A DNA stretch of 64,000 nucleotides from NCBI GenBank assembly GCA_963969595.1, contig OZ018413.1, positions 17,039,711-17,103,710 of the forward strand. Direction: 5' to 3'. The notes under the pieces are model-generated. The model ran no database searches, had not been told where the DNA came from, and worked only from the letters and a program-made list of their open reading frames with translations. The translations under genes were made by a program, and so were the position numbers. Of this stretch, positions 46,800 to 58,344 are shown one piece after another (within the stretch, counting starts at the first letter, position 1; each line of letters starts with the position of its first letter). Origin of the DNA: Neckera pumila (Eukaryota; Streptophyta; Bryopsida; Hypnales; Neckeraceae).

Positions 46800-49496
46800 A
46801 AAACAAACAAACTATGAGTCCCAAGTGACGAATTGGGAGCTCACACATGAGTATTCCCCGTTTCTTTTAATATATACTTTTCAAGAAATTCCCCTTTGTC
46901 ACTATGTACCCAGAAGATGCAAACTTGCATCTATTGAGTATTATACAAATTATATATATCTTCACAAAGGATATAAAAGATTGTTGTATTGAAGTTTGCA
47001 TTTGTGTAAATCATTGCCACAATACTTCTTATACAATCTCCAAGACAATTATAGACATAAATTTGGATGGGCATTACATATGTTTGTCACTTTGTCTAAG
47101 TTATTGGACATTCAATGTTTTCATTTGTTGATGAAATTCTTCATTCATTTATTTGAAGTTGTTCATGATCAATTTGAGGTTTAAGTTAGATATTGCTATA
47201 CATGGAAGGCCTTTTTTTAGTTACTAGTACATAGAAATGATGCTTCAAATCCTTAAGATGACATTGCAAAAGCATAATAAAATACATTTGAAGGTTGGAT
47301 GTTTGAACATAATAACATTTAAAGCTAGAAAAAAACTTCTTTTTAGAACATACCTCTGAAAGCTTAAGATGACATTGCATAGTTCAAATTTTCATTGGGT
47401 GGAAAGGCACATGAATGGCAATGGAGCATACATTAATCTTTCATTGCCTGAGGGGACAAAAAAGTCCGTTGCAAATTGAAAAACTGTTTGTCGATTTTGC
47501 AGATGCCTCGGATTCCCTTATTCAAATTTGCAATTCGATAGGTGGGCGGGTTCTTTACCACGAAATCTATACTAATGATCAAAAATCGTGCAGAATTTCA
47601 TGATTTTGTCATTTGATTGGCTGCACCTCCCACTTTTGCTAGTACAGATTGTCAACAGTTTGTCCGGTATTGTTGAAATTGACCAGTAGATGCCGGTTCT
47701 TTACCGTTGGCACCTAGCTTGCTTTGAATTCCTTGCTCCCATGTGGCTCAGGCAAATCAAAGTGGTTTGCGGTTCATTGCTTTTCCGTTGCTTTCACATC
47801 CTTGCGGAGTTGTCACTGTGCACGGATTTGAGAAGGATGGCCGTTGTCAATTGTCCTTGTTCATCGCTTATCATTGCAAGTAGTGGCGCTGCGGAGTGGG
47901 CTCATGATTTTTGCGACTGTTTCTTCTACACTACAAATGCTTCAATGCTAGTGATGGGAGCTCCACTCCGTTGTATACATCTCATTCAATTGTGGACACA
48001 CCACTTCTTCAATTTGGCGACTTGGCTCAAAGAACACGCCTGTATTGCGTTACTTGCTGATAAAATGGCAACTTGCTTGCGAACAAGGAGAACATCCATT
48101 CAGGAGCTTCAGAGCATTCAATACTTGCTTTTCAGTTGGACAAATCAGAAAGTGGTAGTGAGGTTGTCGCCCAATCTATTGCAAATTGCCTCCACAAGTG
48201 GTACATTGGTACTTGATAGAAATAGGAGATTCCACACTCTGGAGGCAATTGGAGATTGGTGCCACAAATTGAACGTGGAGGTACGTGTACCATCGGAGCA
48301 TTGCAAAGCTCCTCAAGTGGACGTCACGAGTGGTTGAGGGCAATCTACAAGGGATTTCCGCTCCAATCTACACCTTCATTTGAGAGAAGCTCTGGCTTGA
48401 TGAATACCATGAAGTCTCAAGCGCACAATATGGCGAGAGAGCAGTTGCAAGAGAGGCCGCGAAATGAGCGCACAAGAATTCGGCAAATCTGCACATGAGC
48501 AATGCTAAAAAGTCAAGGAGGGATTGTGAACAGAGCTTGGGAATTGCCACTCATTCCAACGCAAGTGGATTTGATGGAGCCCCTCTTCTAGCAGCGTGCG
48601 GAGGAAATCTCAGCACAGCAACTACGTCAAAATGACGGGAAGTACAGACATGCATGCAGGGTTCAAGGTGGCAAACGTAGAGCCCGCGGAAGTGTGGCTC
48701 AACGAGGTGGACTAAGGGGAAGATTGGTCCCCGTTGAGGGTCCTTAAAGGCAATAATTTTGGAGCCGTTGCTCCAGATCAACAAGCCCGGAGCAACCGCA
48801 GGCATGGATCCCGCCTGCAATTCAATCCACAGTCCGCAGCCTCTTTGTGCTGCGAAAGAGGTCCATTGGTGTTCGGGATGGAGACATGCAGGGGATGCAA
48901 TGTACATCCCACACCCAACGGTTGCAAGCAATGGTCACTATCAAACGACCAAAAGTAGTGGCTCCAAATCCGGTGGGAAGTGTTCAAAGAACGTTGAAAA
49001 CCCCGCAAGTAGCTGAATGTGGACCAACGATAGGCCCAGACAATACTCACAACTTCAAAATTTGAAGCTTCACTCCAACAACATGACAAATGCTGCTGTG
49101 ACAACAAAGTGGTCTAAACAATAACAAAACAAATGTTACCTAAAGGTGTTTGGGCCCCTCTCAAAGTCTTAGGCTACGATCCTGTGCAATGGAGTAATTT
49201 GCAAGACTTTTACGGTGATGTCGACCAGTTGTGGTGGAAAAGGGATACATAATATTTTGGTGTTGAAGTAGGTGGTCCAATTGGTTGGCATTATGTTTGT
49301 GTTGTTGATTGTCGCTGCTTGAACTAGCGAGCGTGGAACGCTACACCAAGCGACCTTTGTCAATTGTATGTAGATCCAACTTACGGGGCTTCTTGAGGGC
49401 ATCATTGCTACACCGGACATCACTAAGAACCAGCACAGTCCAGTTGCATCACCAAGTGCGGCACTTTCTCAAATGCCTCTACGAGCTGGCAGATTG
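46800..49496. other. Long interval without a supported gene
   Basis: The first few hundred bases are AT-rich. From about 47.6 kb composition becomes more balanced and coding-like stretches appear on the plus strand (47690-48337; 48759-49016 with GGKCSKNVENP), but frames are broken and no domain is visible. It could be the decayed 5' part of the piggyBac gene at 50.1 kb, since the first piggyBac relic also has a long upstream coding region. I see no direct sequence match between the two. Confidence 0.35.
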
Positions 49497-49499
49497 ATT

Positions 49500-49770
49500 C
49501 ACTATAAGAAACCCCCGTTTTAGATGACAAGCCCTAATTTTCTATGACGAGTTTTAGGTCATGTCAATGTTGACAACCCAAAAATTTTATGTCAATAAAA
49601 ATGTACAATGTAACATCAATATTGACAATTCAATGTTTTTATGTCAACACTGATGTTACGTTGGACATTTTTGTTGATATAAAAATTTTGGGTTTGTCAA
49701 CACTGACATTACCTAAAATCCGTCATAAAAAATTAGGGCTCGTCACCTAAAACATGGATTTCTTATGGTG
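49500..49770. mobile_element. CACTA-type foldback MITE, 271 bp
   Basis: The ends are CACTATAAGAAACCCCCG and its near-complement TGGATTTCTTATGGTG. The arms stay complementary for about 130 bases to the centre. The 3-base target duplication ATT lies at 49497-49499 and 49771-49773. CACTA plus a following AAGAAA and a 3-bp duplication are standard for plant En/Spm elements. There is no coding capacity. Confidence 0.85.
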
Positions 49771-50139
49771 ATTAAACGAGCTTTGTTGGTGGAAAACTAC
49801 AATGCCCTATCACGCTACGACAGATGGACGTGACCAGATTCTGAAGATGCCTCATGGATGGCTAAATTTGTGACTTCATAGGTAATCATTCTAATGACAC
49901 AAACTCCAACTGGGAACTTGATGAGCCAGATGATGTATTGACAAGAAATTTCAGTTTTGATCACAAAATATATCAAGTTTTCATACATTTATAGGGGCAA
50001 AAAGGCTCAAGTGGAAAAAATTAGGCAATTGTATGGTGATTCAAATTGGGGTCACTTTGGTCCACATTTGTAGGGTGATTGTCAATCCTTTGTAGGCTCG
50101 ATTCTAGGCCCCACCTCCCGCCGACCTCAAAAGCATCCC

Positions 50140-52300
50140 GATCCTAATTGTTTTTTTAATCTTTTCCGCGATGCTAACATTGTTTCTCAGCTTGTGGTTC
50201 AAATAAATTGCTATGTTAGGCAACCTTGTACCGTCCAAAATGATCCACCTAGAAGAAGACACCTGGCAGGTTCAAATAGAGGACCAACATGGAGGGATAC
50301 GGATGTAATAGAAATGCAAGCATTTTTTGGTGTGGTCATCTTGATGGGGCTAAAATTCACACCTCAGCTACATGACTACTGGAGGACTAACATTTTTTGG
50401 TGTTGTGTGTGTGATTCCCAGGGTGATGTCCAAGGATTGATTTGAAGCACTCCTCTATTGTCTGCATTGTGTTGACAATTCAACCCAAGGTTGACAAAAA
50501 TTGTAAAGGTGCGCTAGAGTTTAGAGGAATTAGAGCACTTCGTTGAAAGGTCCCGTGCTCTCTTCAATCCAAAGAAACTTGTTACAACGGACGAGGTTAT
50601 GATTGCCTACTGAGGCTGGTATTCACCAATTTGGCAGTATATGAAATCAAAGCCTATACAATACGGCATCAAGTGCTCGTATCCAAGCCATCCACATATA
50701 TGTATAAAGATAGTTGCAAGAAACACTTGCCGATTTTGGCTAAAAATGGCCTCAATACTAGAGTACTGTGGCTTCCGGAATAAAAAATTTAAAAATAAAA
50801 TAAAATATGGATAATTTTTAAAGCATTCAAAATAGTATGTATGAAAAAATTCAGACCTAAAAAAATTTATCGCTAATAGTTATGCACATTCAAAGAGTGA
50901 TGGAAACTGCAAGAAAATACACATTTTGGGATTTGATATTTTTTAAATAGTAAAAACATCAAAAAGTTCAAAAAATAAATTCACTTTTCTTGTTTTGAAG
51001 GTGCTTCTCCTCAACCATTTGCAACTTTGGAAAAAAAATTTAATTCTCTGCACGTGCACAAAAGTAGTGTACTTTGAGCACATGCGGAAGGTGGACATTC
51101 TATTATTTTTAGAAAACTTCTTCATAGGCTTGTGTAACTTTAGTAGAACTCCTTGCATACCAATTTTTACCTTCAAATTTGCATTTTTGAGTTGGATATA
51201 GTACTAAAAAAACCCAAAATGGTCAAGGTAGACATCCAATTGGGTGCAGCTTAAAAATAATAAATTAATTGAAAATAATTGAAAAAAATCACACAATATT
51301 TGAAACTACCATATGTATCTTCATTTCAAATTTCATGAATAAAAGAAATACGACACAAAAATTATGAGCAAAAATGTACATGTCCAAGGCCAAGGGGACA
51401 CCAAAAAGGACAAATATTTCTTGTAACGATCTATAATGTCTTGCCATACTTGGGGAAGTGCGGTGGGAAATCAGAGCCTAGTCAAGGAGAAACAATGGTT
51501 CATCAATTGACAAGTGATTTGGAACACAAGGGCCATACTATAGTGTGCGATAATTTTTTCACCTCCCCTTCCTTATTCTATAGTTTGCTTGATTGCAAAA
51601 TATATGCTATTGGACCCGTGAAAGGCCTTAGAGTTGGTTTTCCAACGGTGCTAACTAGAATGGCAAAAGATGCTCACTCCAAGTCCAGCCTATTCTGGCA
51701 AATGCATAGGAGCAAACAAATGGCCACTACAATGTTATACGACTCCTGCATTGTGTTGTTCTTGAGCACAAGTGCCGATCTTGTTGGTGAAGCAATTGCC
51801 ATGCGGTGGTCCCAAGGGGTGCGTGACAAAGTGAACTCAACACCACAACAAGAGGACTATCAAAATTTTATGTGGGGGGTAGATCTAATTGATTAGATGC
51901 AAAGAGACTATACAGTCAATTTCACTCCAAGAAGTGGTGGCACAAGCTATTTTTCTTTAGCCTAGACTTGTCTTTACAAAATGCTTGGGTGTTGTACCGT
52001 CATGACCGTGAAGGTGTTGAAGGCAAGATTGTGCGGCAAAGTAATTTCTACTTTGATGTGGTAAAGCAATTGGTTGCTCCCATTCTAAATGCAGCTAGTA
52101 CATGCACGGTTCATAATCAACAACCCCATGTAGTGCATGTCAGCAGTCGGCACCCAACCAGACTCTGTAGAAGGTGTCAATGCTGCAAGCGCAAGCAATC
52201 TCGAATTTGCGTAGCATGTGGTTCCTTCTTCATGTGTGCAGAGTCTTGCTTTGGCAAGATTCACGACAACAAGATGTGGGCTTTGCACGTGAGTGCATGA
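50140..52300 (+). pseudogene. Second decayed piggyBac (DDE_Tnp_1_7) transposase
   Basis: The N-terminal fold region is seen as MQAFFGVVILMGLKFTPQLH and DYWRTNIFW. The first catalytic motif reads LVTTDEVMIAY, then a stop, then GWYSPIWQYMKSKPIQYGIK (about 50590). The second is GHTIVCDNFFTSPSLF (about 51550). The third is GVDLID, a stop at 51894-51896, then MQRDY. A frameshift follows near 51910, and the frame resumes as SKKWWHKLFFFSLDLSLQNA with a Cys-rich tail (RLCRRCQCCKRKQSRICVAC). An AT-rich block of about 630 bases (roughly 50770-51395) separates motif one from TIYNVLPYLGK; it has no clear ends or duplication. Stop 52298-52300 is the probable natural terminus. It is not functional. Confidence 0.8.
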
Positions 52301-53420
52301 GTTCAAGATTTGATGTCTTATGTACGTTTGTGCATTTTGTAGCATGACTGCTAGCAAATGAGAAGACTCGCTCATCAAGCAGTATCAGTTGCAGCGTTGA
52401 AAGTTGACAAGTGCGGAGGTTGGCCCGGACTATTAATGTTGACACGGGATTTGTACCGTAGCGGCTAGACTTTGTTGGCCAATAGGAAATTAGGTAGTCG
52501 CAAGGAGAGGCGACTAGCTACGACAAAGAATAGAGAGCTCCACTTTAAGTTTTGGGCAATGGTTTGAGGGATTGTTTCTTGATTTTGGCAAAACTAGAGC
52601 AGAGAGCGTATGTGTTGCAATTGCTTAGCGGCAGCTCTGCACTTGCTTTGAAACCTCCAATAGATGTAGACGGTGCTTGCAGTTGTAGTGGCAAGCATTT
52701 GCTTGAGCATTGAAGAACAAAAGTTGTACTGTAATGACAACATCATTTTTTACTCAAACTTTTTTTTCAACGAACTTGCAGCATTTGTCGTGTTCTTGTT
52801 GTTATTGTGCCTTCAAATATGAATTGCAGTCTCTTGTCCACTATTGCATGCAACCAATTAAGGGCCAACCTATGAATCACGCAGTGGTAGAACTGCTGCA
52901 ACCTTTCCAAATGCCAAATGCCACCTACTTGTGACACAAACGCAGACCTGCTATGACCCACTGCTACAAAGCCGAAGAGCAGGTCATCTAATTTCTGGCC
53001 ACAACTACCCCCGATGCTCAATGCCAAATTGCGAGCTTGTTGTTTGAAGTGGTCCTGTGAAATTTGTTGTAGACTTCAAGTTCAATCATTCCACCCTCCC
53101 CGCAAAGTTTTGGCAAGTACTTCAAAGTTTTCTTTGTGAAATTTTGCTTAATTGTAGAAGACCGCCATGCAAAACGGAGTTAGCGCTGAAAAATAGCATA
53201 TAATCAAACATTATAAACGGAAGATTGATTGCACCAAATGTTCATCGGAGGCGACTTCTAGGAGCGCAACGGAGTGAACTTTCACTTTCAACAATGAAGT
53301 TCTCCAAAACCTCCAAAATTGATGGAATGAGCAATTTATACTCACTGCACTTGTGGGCGTCTCCAAAAAGCTTTTTGACTTCAGGTGATGAAGAATTAAG
53401 TAAACATCATACTTGTTCTC
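52301..53420. other. Interval downstream of the piggyBac relic
   Basis: No supported gene. It probably includes the 3' side of the transposon, but no TTAA/CCC terminus could be assigned. Confidence 0.4.
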
Positions 53421-53424
53421 TTAA

Positions 53425-54352
53425 ACCCTTGAATGACCAAGTGTCCATTCAAAAAACATTGGAAATTTGGGTAGGTGACTACAAAATCAAAAATGATCCA
53501 TATTTCTAAATTTTTGACTCAAGATGGATACAATAACCCCTTTATGGGAATTCAAAAAACTCCAATTGGATGCGTAGATCAAAATTTATGCCAATTTGAT
53601 TCTGAGAAATATTTAGGCATTTTGGACAATTTGGGCAATCTTTCATTAAATTCCTCATCTACTTTTGACATTTGGTATGTATATAACTAACATCATATAA
53701 CATGCAATTGTAAAAAAACTACTATTTTGAGTGCAAATATCTCATTGCAAGAGGAGTCATAACTCTACTAACTTTACCCAACAAATTCAATTTGTTTTTG
53801 GCTAATCTTAAATGCTACTATCTTGAAATTTGCTCTTTCAAAATTCTTAAATTTTTTTTTTCACATTTCAAATGTTTGACTTCAAGTTTTCAACAATTAA
53901 ATTTCAAACAAATGTTTCTCTTTGCACAAAGAAATCAACCAAAAAGACTAGTATATTGCCAATATCCTATACCTCATTGTATTGTAGAGCCATTTAGAGT
54001 AAAGTAGACCCTTTTTTTAATCATAAAATTTTGCATAAGTGTACCTAACAAGAAGCATCACTCATTGGTATGAAGGCTCAATTATATATAGAACAAAAAT
54101 TTTACTCTACAAAGGCTCAAAGTCCATTGTGAATGAAGTGAAGTTTTTTTTCACTCTTCAAACTAATAATAATTTTTCAATCCATTTACTAAAATGGGTT
54201 GAAATGTTCTCCACACATTTTTGTGATATTTTACTATACTTTTGAATGTTTGAAGTTCAAAGAAAACTTTATATTTTCAATTTTAGCCGATATACCAGAA
54301 ATTGGCAGTTTTTGACAATTTTTCATGAAAGAGACCCCAAGTCATTTAGTGG
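53425..54352. repeat. TTAA-type MITE, 928 bp
   Basis: It is flanked by TTAA at 53421-53424 and 54353-54356. The ends are ACCCTTGAATGACCAAGTG and CAAGTCATTTAGTGG, an imperfect inverted pair. The interior is shared with 45370-46202. Confidence 0.65.
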
Positions 54353-54519
54353 TTAAAGATGACATTAGAAGTATTCTCCTTCCTTGATTCAATATGCATG
54401 GAGTACTTGCAAAATTCAGTATACTATTTAATGCAATTACTTATTTAATATTGAAATTAGTTTACAACTATTTTCTATTTGGAGTCAACCACATGCGAGA
54501 CCGTATGAAATAAGAAAAT

Positions 54520-55097
54520 CCCCTAAAGGACCATGAGTACAAATTTTAAACAATGAATGATTGGAAATACATCCCAAACTCATAGAATTGCATTTTTTGA
54601 TCCATCAATTTTGTTTGGAGATTCTTAATTTAGTTCTTTAGCATCTATATGGTGTGGATTATAAAGACTTTGCTTTGCAAATATTCTATAATTCATAAGG
54701 TATTGGTAGGTTTGGCCTCAAAAAATAACTTTTTCAACGCAAAAAATGATCCTTCAAAATCAACTTGAGTCAAAAAATAAAGTAAAAATCTTCAAAAATA
54801 ATTATGATGAGAACTCAACAGTTTAAACTTATAGGGAAAAAAATCTTGTAAAAATCATAAATATTCAATCTACAATCGATTTTAGAAGGACTTTTTAATT
54901 TTTGGTTCCAAATTTTATTGAAAAAAAGTGATTTGTGTTTTTGTTGATCCAACCATATGGATGTGATCTATTATTGTATTTAAGAACATTTGTTTGAGAG
55001 GCATTATTTAAATATTGTCGGGAATATTGTTCTAAGTTGCATTTTATAATAGATCTTTACAATTTGGAAATTTGGACGCCCCCTGATCCTTTCGGGG
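54520..55097. repeat. TTAA-type MITE, 578 bp
   Basis: The left end is CCCCTAAAGGACCATGAG and the right end GATCCTTTCGGGG, followed by TTAA (55098-55101). The left target copy has decayed to AAAT-like sequence. Confidence 0.55.
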
Positions 55098-55101
55098 TTA
55101 A

Positions 55102-55515
55102 GCCCAAGTGCCTTCAAAAGACTTCTTTATTATATATAAAGAAAGAATGCCAAATGATCTCAACTATAGATAATAATGACCATTTTCCTCCATTCCAATT
55201 TGATTGGTCCAAAGATCTATATACTAAAGTCTAAGACCAATTTATTTAGATTTTTAATTATTCGCCACTTAAAGAATTAGAGTTGAAGTTTGAGTCTAAA
55301 TTGCAATAATTTGGGCCCAAAACTAATGAGTATGTTGTTCTTAGAAGAAATTCTTTTCCATGCAAGTATGTGACCATCAAGATTGCGTTGGAAAATGAAA
55401 ACATAACCCATCAACATATAACTAGATTGCTTGTTTCATATTTCTAAGCCCTTACTGACCATTTCATACCATTAAAAACAAAAGAGATATGCAAGAACTG
55501 CTAGGATTAAACATC
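55102..55515. other. Non-coding interval downstream of the receptor kinase
   Basis: AT-rich; no gene or repeat end recognised. Confidence 0.5.
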
Positions 55516-55521
55516 TTTATT
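55516..55521 (-). promoter_or_regulatory. Candidate poly(A) signal AATAAA
   Basis: It lies on the minus strand about 60 bases beyond the stop codon of the lectin receptor kinase. It is a plausible 3'-end signal, though plant signals are loose and this one is only positional. Confidence 0.45.
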
Positions 55522-55581
55522 AAAATAGCCCAAAACTTGATCAAATGTAGAATTATCCACAAGCAACTTGAATAGAGCTTG

Positions 55582-57795
55582 TTAGACAGGTGGAGGGCTA
55601 CTAAAGCTCAAATTAAGAGAAGTTTGTGAAAATTCTAATGAATGGTAGAGTCCCAAAGGTTTAGTGGTTGGTAGGAACGGCATTGCTATATTATAGATGG
55701 AACATCTATTCTCCATGTCTCTTATTTGTTGCAATATTTTGTTCACATGTCCCATGGATGGTCGGGCTTTCGGATTGGGAAGGCAACACAAGAGGCCCAA
55801 ACGAAGCAAATCTACAACCATAGTTGTATAGATTTCAATATCTATATCTTCCATCTTTGAAGTCCCTAGCACATTGTTGCCACTACCTATGCTAGATTCT
55901 AAAGGGAATGAAGGAAGCCTTGTTGCATCTCTCACCTCATCCTTTTGATGACGTACAAACCTTAGAGGTTGAAGAGTTTGAAATAATCTTGGATCTACTA
56001 CATTGAGAAGTGACCCACCTTCATAAGCTCGCCAAACGGTGTGTAACAACATAAGATCCTCCGTTTCTAATGCTTGCATATCCAAGGGACGCCTTCCACA
56101 CACAACTTCAAGCACCAAAATGCCAAAACTATAAACATCTGATTGCTTGGTTGCTTTGCCCGTGTAAGGCAACTCGGGAGCCATGTACCCAAGAGTCCCT
56201 GCTGCCAAAGTGGTTTTATCTAAATTGTGGTGATCCATCAAGCGGGCAAGACCAAAGTCTCCCAAATGGGCTTTGAAATCCGCATCCAACAACACATTGC
56301 TGGACTTGATGTCTCGATGCAAGACGCAACTTGAGCAATCCTCATGCAAATATTCCAGAGCTGAACCCACCCCCTCCAGAATGGACTGCCGCATTTTCAA
56401 AGGGAGACCCAAGTCTTGCCTGGCACTTTTGTGAAGCCATTCGTTGAGGCCTCCGTTGGGCATGAAGTCGTAAACCAAGAGCAGGCGACGTTTCTCTTGG
56501 CACCAGCCCTGCAACTGCACCACATTCCGGTGCCGAATTCGACCGAGGCTGGCCACTTCGGCTTGAAAGACAGACTCCGCCTGCTTGGGCTCCGAGAAAT
56601 TGATTTGTTTCACGGCAACAAAATGGACACCACCCGGAATTTGGAAGGATCCTTTGTAGACAGATCCCGATCCACCGATGCCGAGCAAATTTTTTTCATC
56701 AAAGTTGTGGGTGGCTTTCCGGAGCTCTGCATACGAGAACACATGTGGACGTGCGCTAAGCTCCAGTGGTGTATAGCGGTAACTTGTGGATGGGCTCCCA
56801 AGTCGAGAGATGGACCAGAGAATCACGACGGCGACAGCCACAACCATTCCCAGAACTCCTGTGCTGATGCCAGCCCACGTTCTGGCTTGCCAAAAAGGAT
56901 TTGGGGTTTGAGAGGATGGGACTTCTGAAATCTCAGTACTGAAGAATCTCCAGGACAAGAGCTCATGCCCTTCGACGCGTTGGACGTCGGAGCTTCCCCA
57001 AAACGAGAGGTACACATGGTCTCCAAACAGCTCGGCCAATGTATAGTTGGGAATGCGCAAAAGAGGTTGCCGGGGCTTCTTCACGCTGCGGTTGGACCCA
57101 TTCACAAGCCGCACTTCGAGAGTCCGAGCTGAGCTATTGAAATCAATCCAAGCAGTGAAAATTTTACCGTCGGAGAAGTACGAGCAGTAGGTGTCGTTGC
57201 CACAGAGGTTGTGCGTGTATGCTCCGATGTCATACTCGTAGTCATGGGTTTTTGCGACCCTGATGTAGCAGTTGCTGGGGTCTTCGGATTTCAGGTCGTA
57301 CTTCCCCATGACAAAAGCAATAACGAAGCCTGGACGACTGTATCTATGGTTTGAATCACTTGGATGGGTAGGGCTCTTGCATGGACCGGAGCTTCCTATT
57401 TCGGATATAAGGCCTTGCAGCTTAGAAAGCATCGTGTCCCTGACGAAAGCGAAGGCCATTGAGTTCTCCTCCTTGTCCCTGGGAGATCTGCTGTTATCCG
57501 CAGGTAAGTCCAGAGTGTCGAATGTGAATGAGAAAGACGTGCTGAACGAAGAAAATTCCCCAGTTGCGACATCGCGAATGCGCACCTTCTTCCCATACAC
57601 CAGCGCTCCACAAGTCCCTCGCGACTGCGTGGCGCGTCCGTTGACGGTGAAGGACCGATTGTTGCCATTGTGTGCAGCATCTCTGAGAGTTATGAAGTTA
57701 TCATCCTTTGTGGAGAAGGAACGAAAGTCGAGTGGCGTGTCTTGACTGGCAACTGAGTGAAGAAACACAAACAGGAGAAAACAGGTAAGGTTCAT
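55582..57795 (-). CDS. L-type (legume) lectin receptor-like kinase
   Basis: A single-exon frame of 737 residues encodes a plasma-membrane receptor kinase. Residues 1-18 (MNLTCFLLFVFLHSVASQ) form a signal peptide. A legume-lectin-type ectodomain follows (about 20-290) with several N-x-S/T sites, then a membrane segment (about 308-330, GVLGMVVAVAVVILW), then a Ser/Thr kinase. Kinase landmarks: glycine loop GIGGSGSVYKG 372-382, VAVK with K396, HRDIKSSN 493-500 (RD type), DFG 513-515 and APE 539-541, so it should be active. A roughly 40-residue insert rich in Ser/Asn (about 612-652) lies late in the kinase domain. The usual lectin metal-site motif (acidic residue plus D-x-F-x-N) is not evident; the region reads GFVIAFVMGKYDLKSEDPSN. 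Ligand unknown. Members of this family sense extracellular signals, often in defence or development. The first Met precedes a good signal peptide. Confidence 0.92.
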   Translation of the reverse strand: MNLTCFLLFVFLHSVASQDTPLDFRSFSTKDDNFITLRDAAHNGNNRSFTVNGRATQSRGTCGALVYGKKVRIRDVATGEFSSFSTSFSFTFDTLDLPADNSRSPRDKEENSMAFAFVRDTMLSKLQGLISEIGSSGPCKSPTHPSDSNHRYSRPGFVIAFVMGKYDLKSEDPSNCYIRVAKTHDYEYDIGAYTHNLCGNDTYCSYFSDGKIFTAWIDFNSSARTLEVRLVNGSNRSVKKPRQPLLRIPNYTLAELFGDHVYLSFWGSSDVQRVEGHELLSWRFFSTEISEVPSSQTPNPFWQARTWAGISTGVLGMVVAVAVVILWSISRLGSPSTSYRYTPLELSARPHVFSYAELRKATHNFDEKNLLGIGGSGSVYKGSFQIPGGVHFVAVKQINFSEPKQAESVFQAEVASLGRIRHRNVVQLQGWCQEKRRLLLVYDFMPNGGLNEWLHKSARQDLGLPLKMRQSILEGVGSALEYLHEDCSSCVLHRDIKSSNVLLDADFKAHLGDFGLARLMDHHNLDKTTLAAGTLGYMAPELPYTGKATKQSDVYSFGILVLEVVCGRRPLDMQALETEDLMLLHTVWRAYEGGSLLNVVDPRLFQTLQPLRFVRHQKDEVRDATRLPSFPLESSIGSGNNVLGTSKMEDIDIEIYTTMVVDLLRLGLLCCLPNPKARPSMGHVNKILQQIRDMENRCSIYNIAMPFLPTTKPLGLYHSLEFSQTSLNLSFSSPPPV

Positions 57796-58045
57796 TCTAT
57801 TCTATCCTGCTCTGGAACCCCAATGCACAAATGCACACAATTTCAATAGAAATCTGATTCTGTGCAAGTACGTCTATGGACTGCTAGCTTCAATTCTTAG
57901 TGTCAAAGAAATTGAAATTTTGCGAAGAAGCTCCTCGTTACTAGAATGAAGAGCAAAGCTTTCAGAGGTTTCATGGATCCATGGCATCCTGACATATACA
58001 AGCTTCATACAATTCACGGTGAACAAGCACTGCTAGCCGTAGGTT
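57796..58045 (-). other. Presumed 5' leader and promoter of the receptor kinase
   Basis: No clear TATA box or other element can be fixed from sequence. No competing gene is present. Confidence 0.35.
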
Positions 58046-58049
58046 ATGT

Positions 58050-58340
58050 AGAAAGCCCCAGGAGAAGGGCCTCCCTGAATACGGCGCCCGCCAGGAGGGA
58101 GGATGTAGCCCGATGTAGCCCGATCTACTGCCAGGCGACCTATTCCAGGAGGCCCTCCTGGGAGGGCTTTCTCCGACGTAAAGCTCGTGAGAGGCGTCTC
58201 ATAGGGCTGACCTCACAGGGTTAGCCTTGTGAGGTCGCCCCTGTGAGGTCACCCTATGACAGGGGTGATCTCCCATAAGTGAGAGGACCCCCAAATGAAT
58301 GAGGGGCGCCTCTCCAGGGCTTTATGAGAGTCTTGATCAG
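58050..58340. repeat. GC-rich cluster of short palindromes
   Basis: In AT-rich surroundings this block packs several self-complementary words: GCCCTCCTGGGAGGGC (58150-58165), TGACCTCACAGGG against CCCCTGTGAGGTCA (about 58208 and 58238), a tandem GATGTAGCCC pair and repeated GGGCCTCC/GGAGGCCC. It can fold into several hairpins. It could be a compact foldback MITE, but terminal repeats and a target duplication are not certain. Confidence 0.6.
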
Positions 58341-58344
58341 TCTT

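Noticed and set aside
47690..48337. 215-codon plus-strand frame as a gene
   Set aside because: Cys- and Leu-rich with no domain; the surrounding frames are broken. Kept only as coding-like sequence of unknown origin.
56416..56928. Plus-strand frames across the receptor kinase
   Set aside because: Antisense shadows of the intact minus-strand gene.
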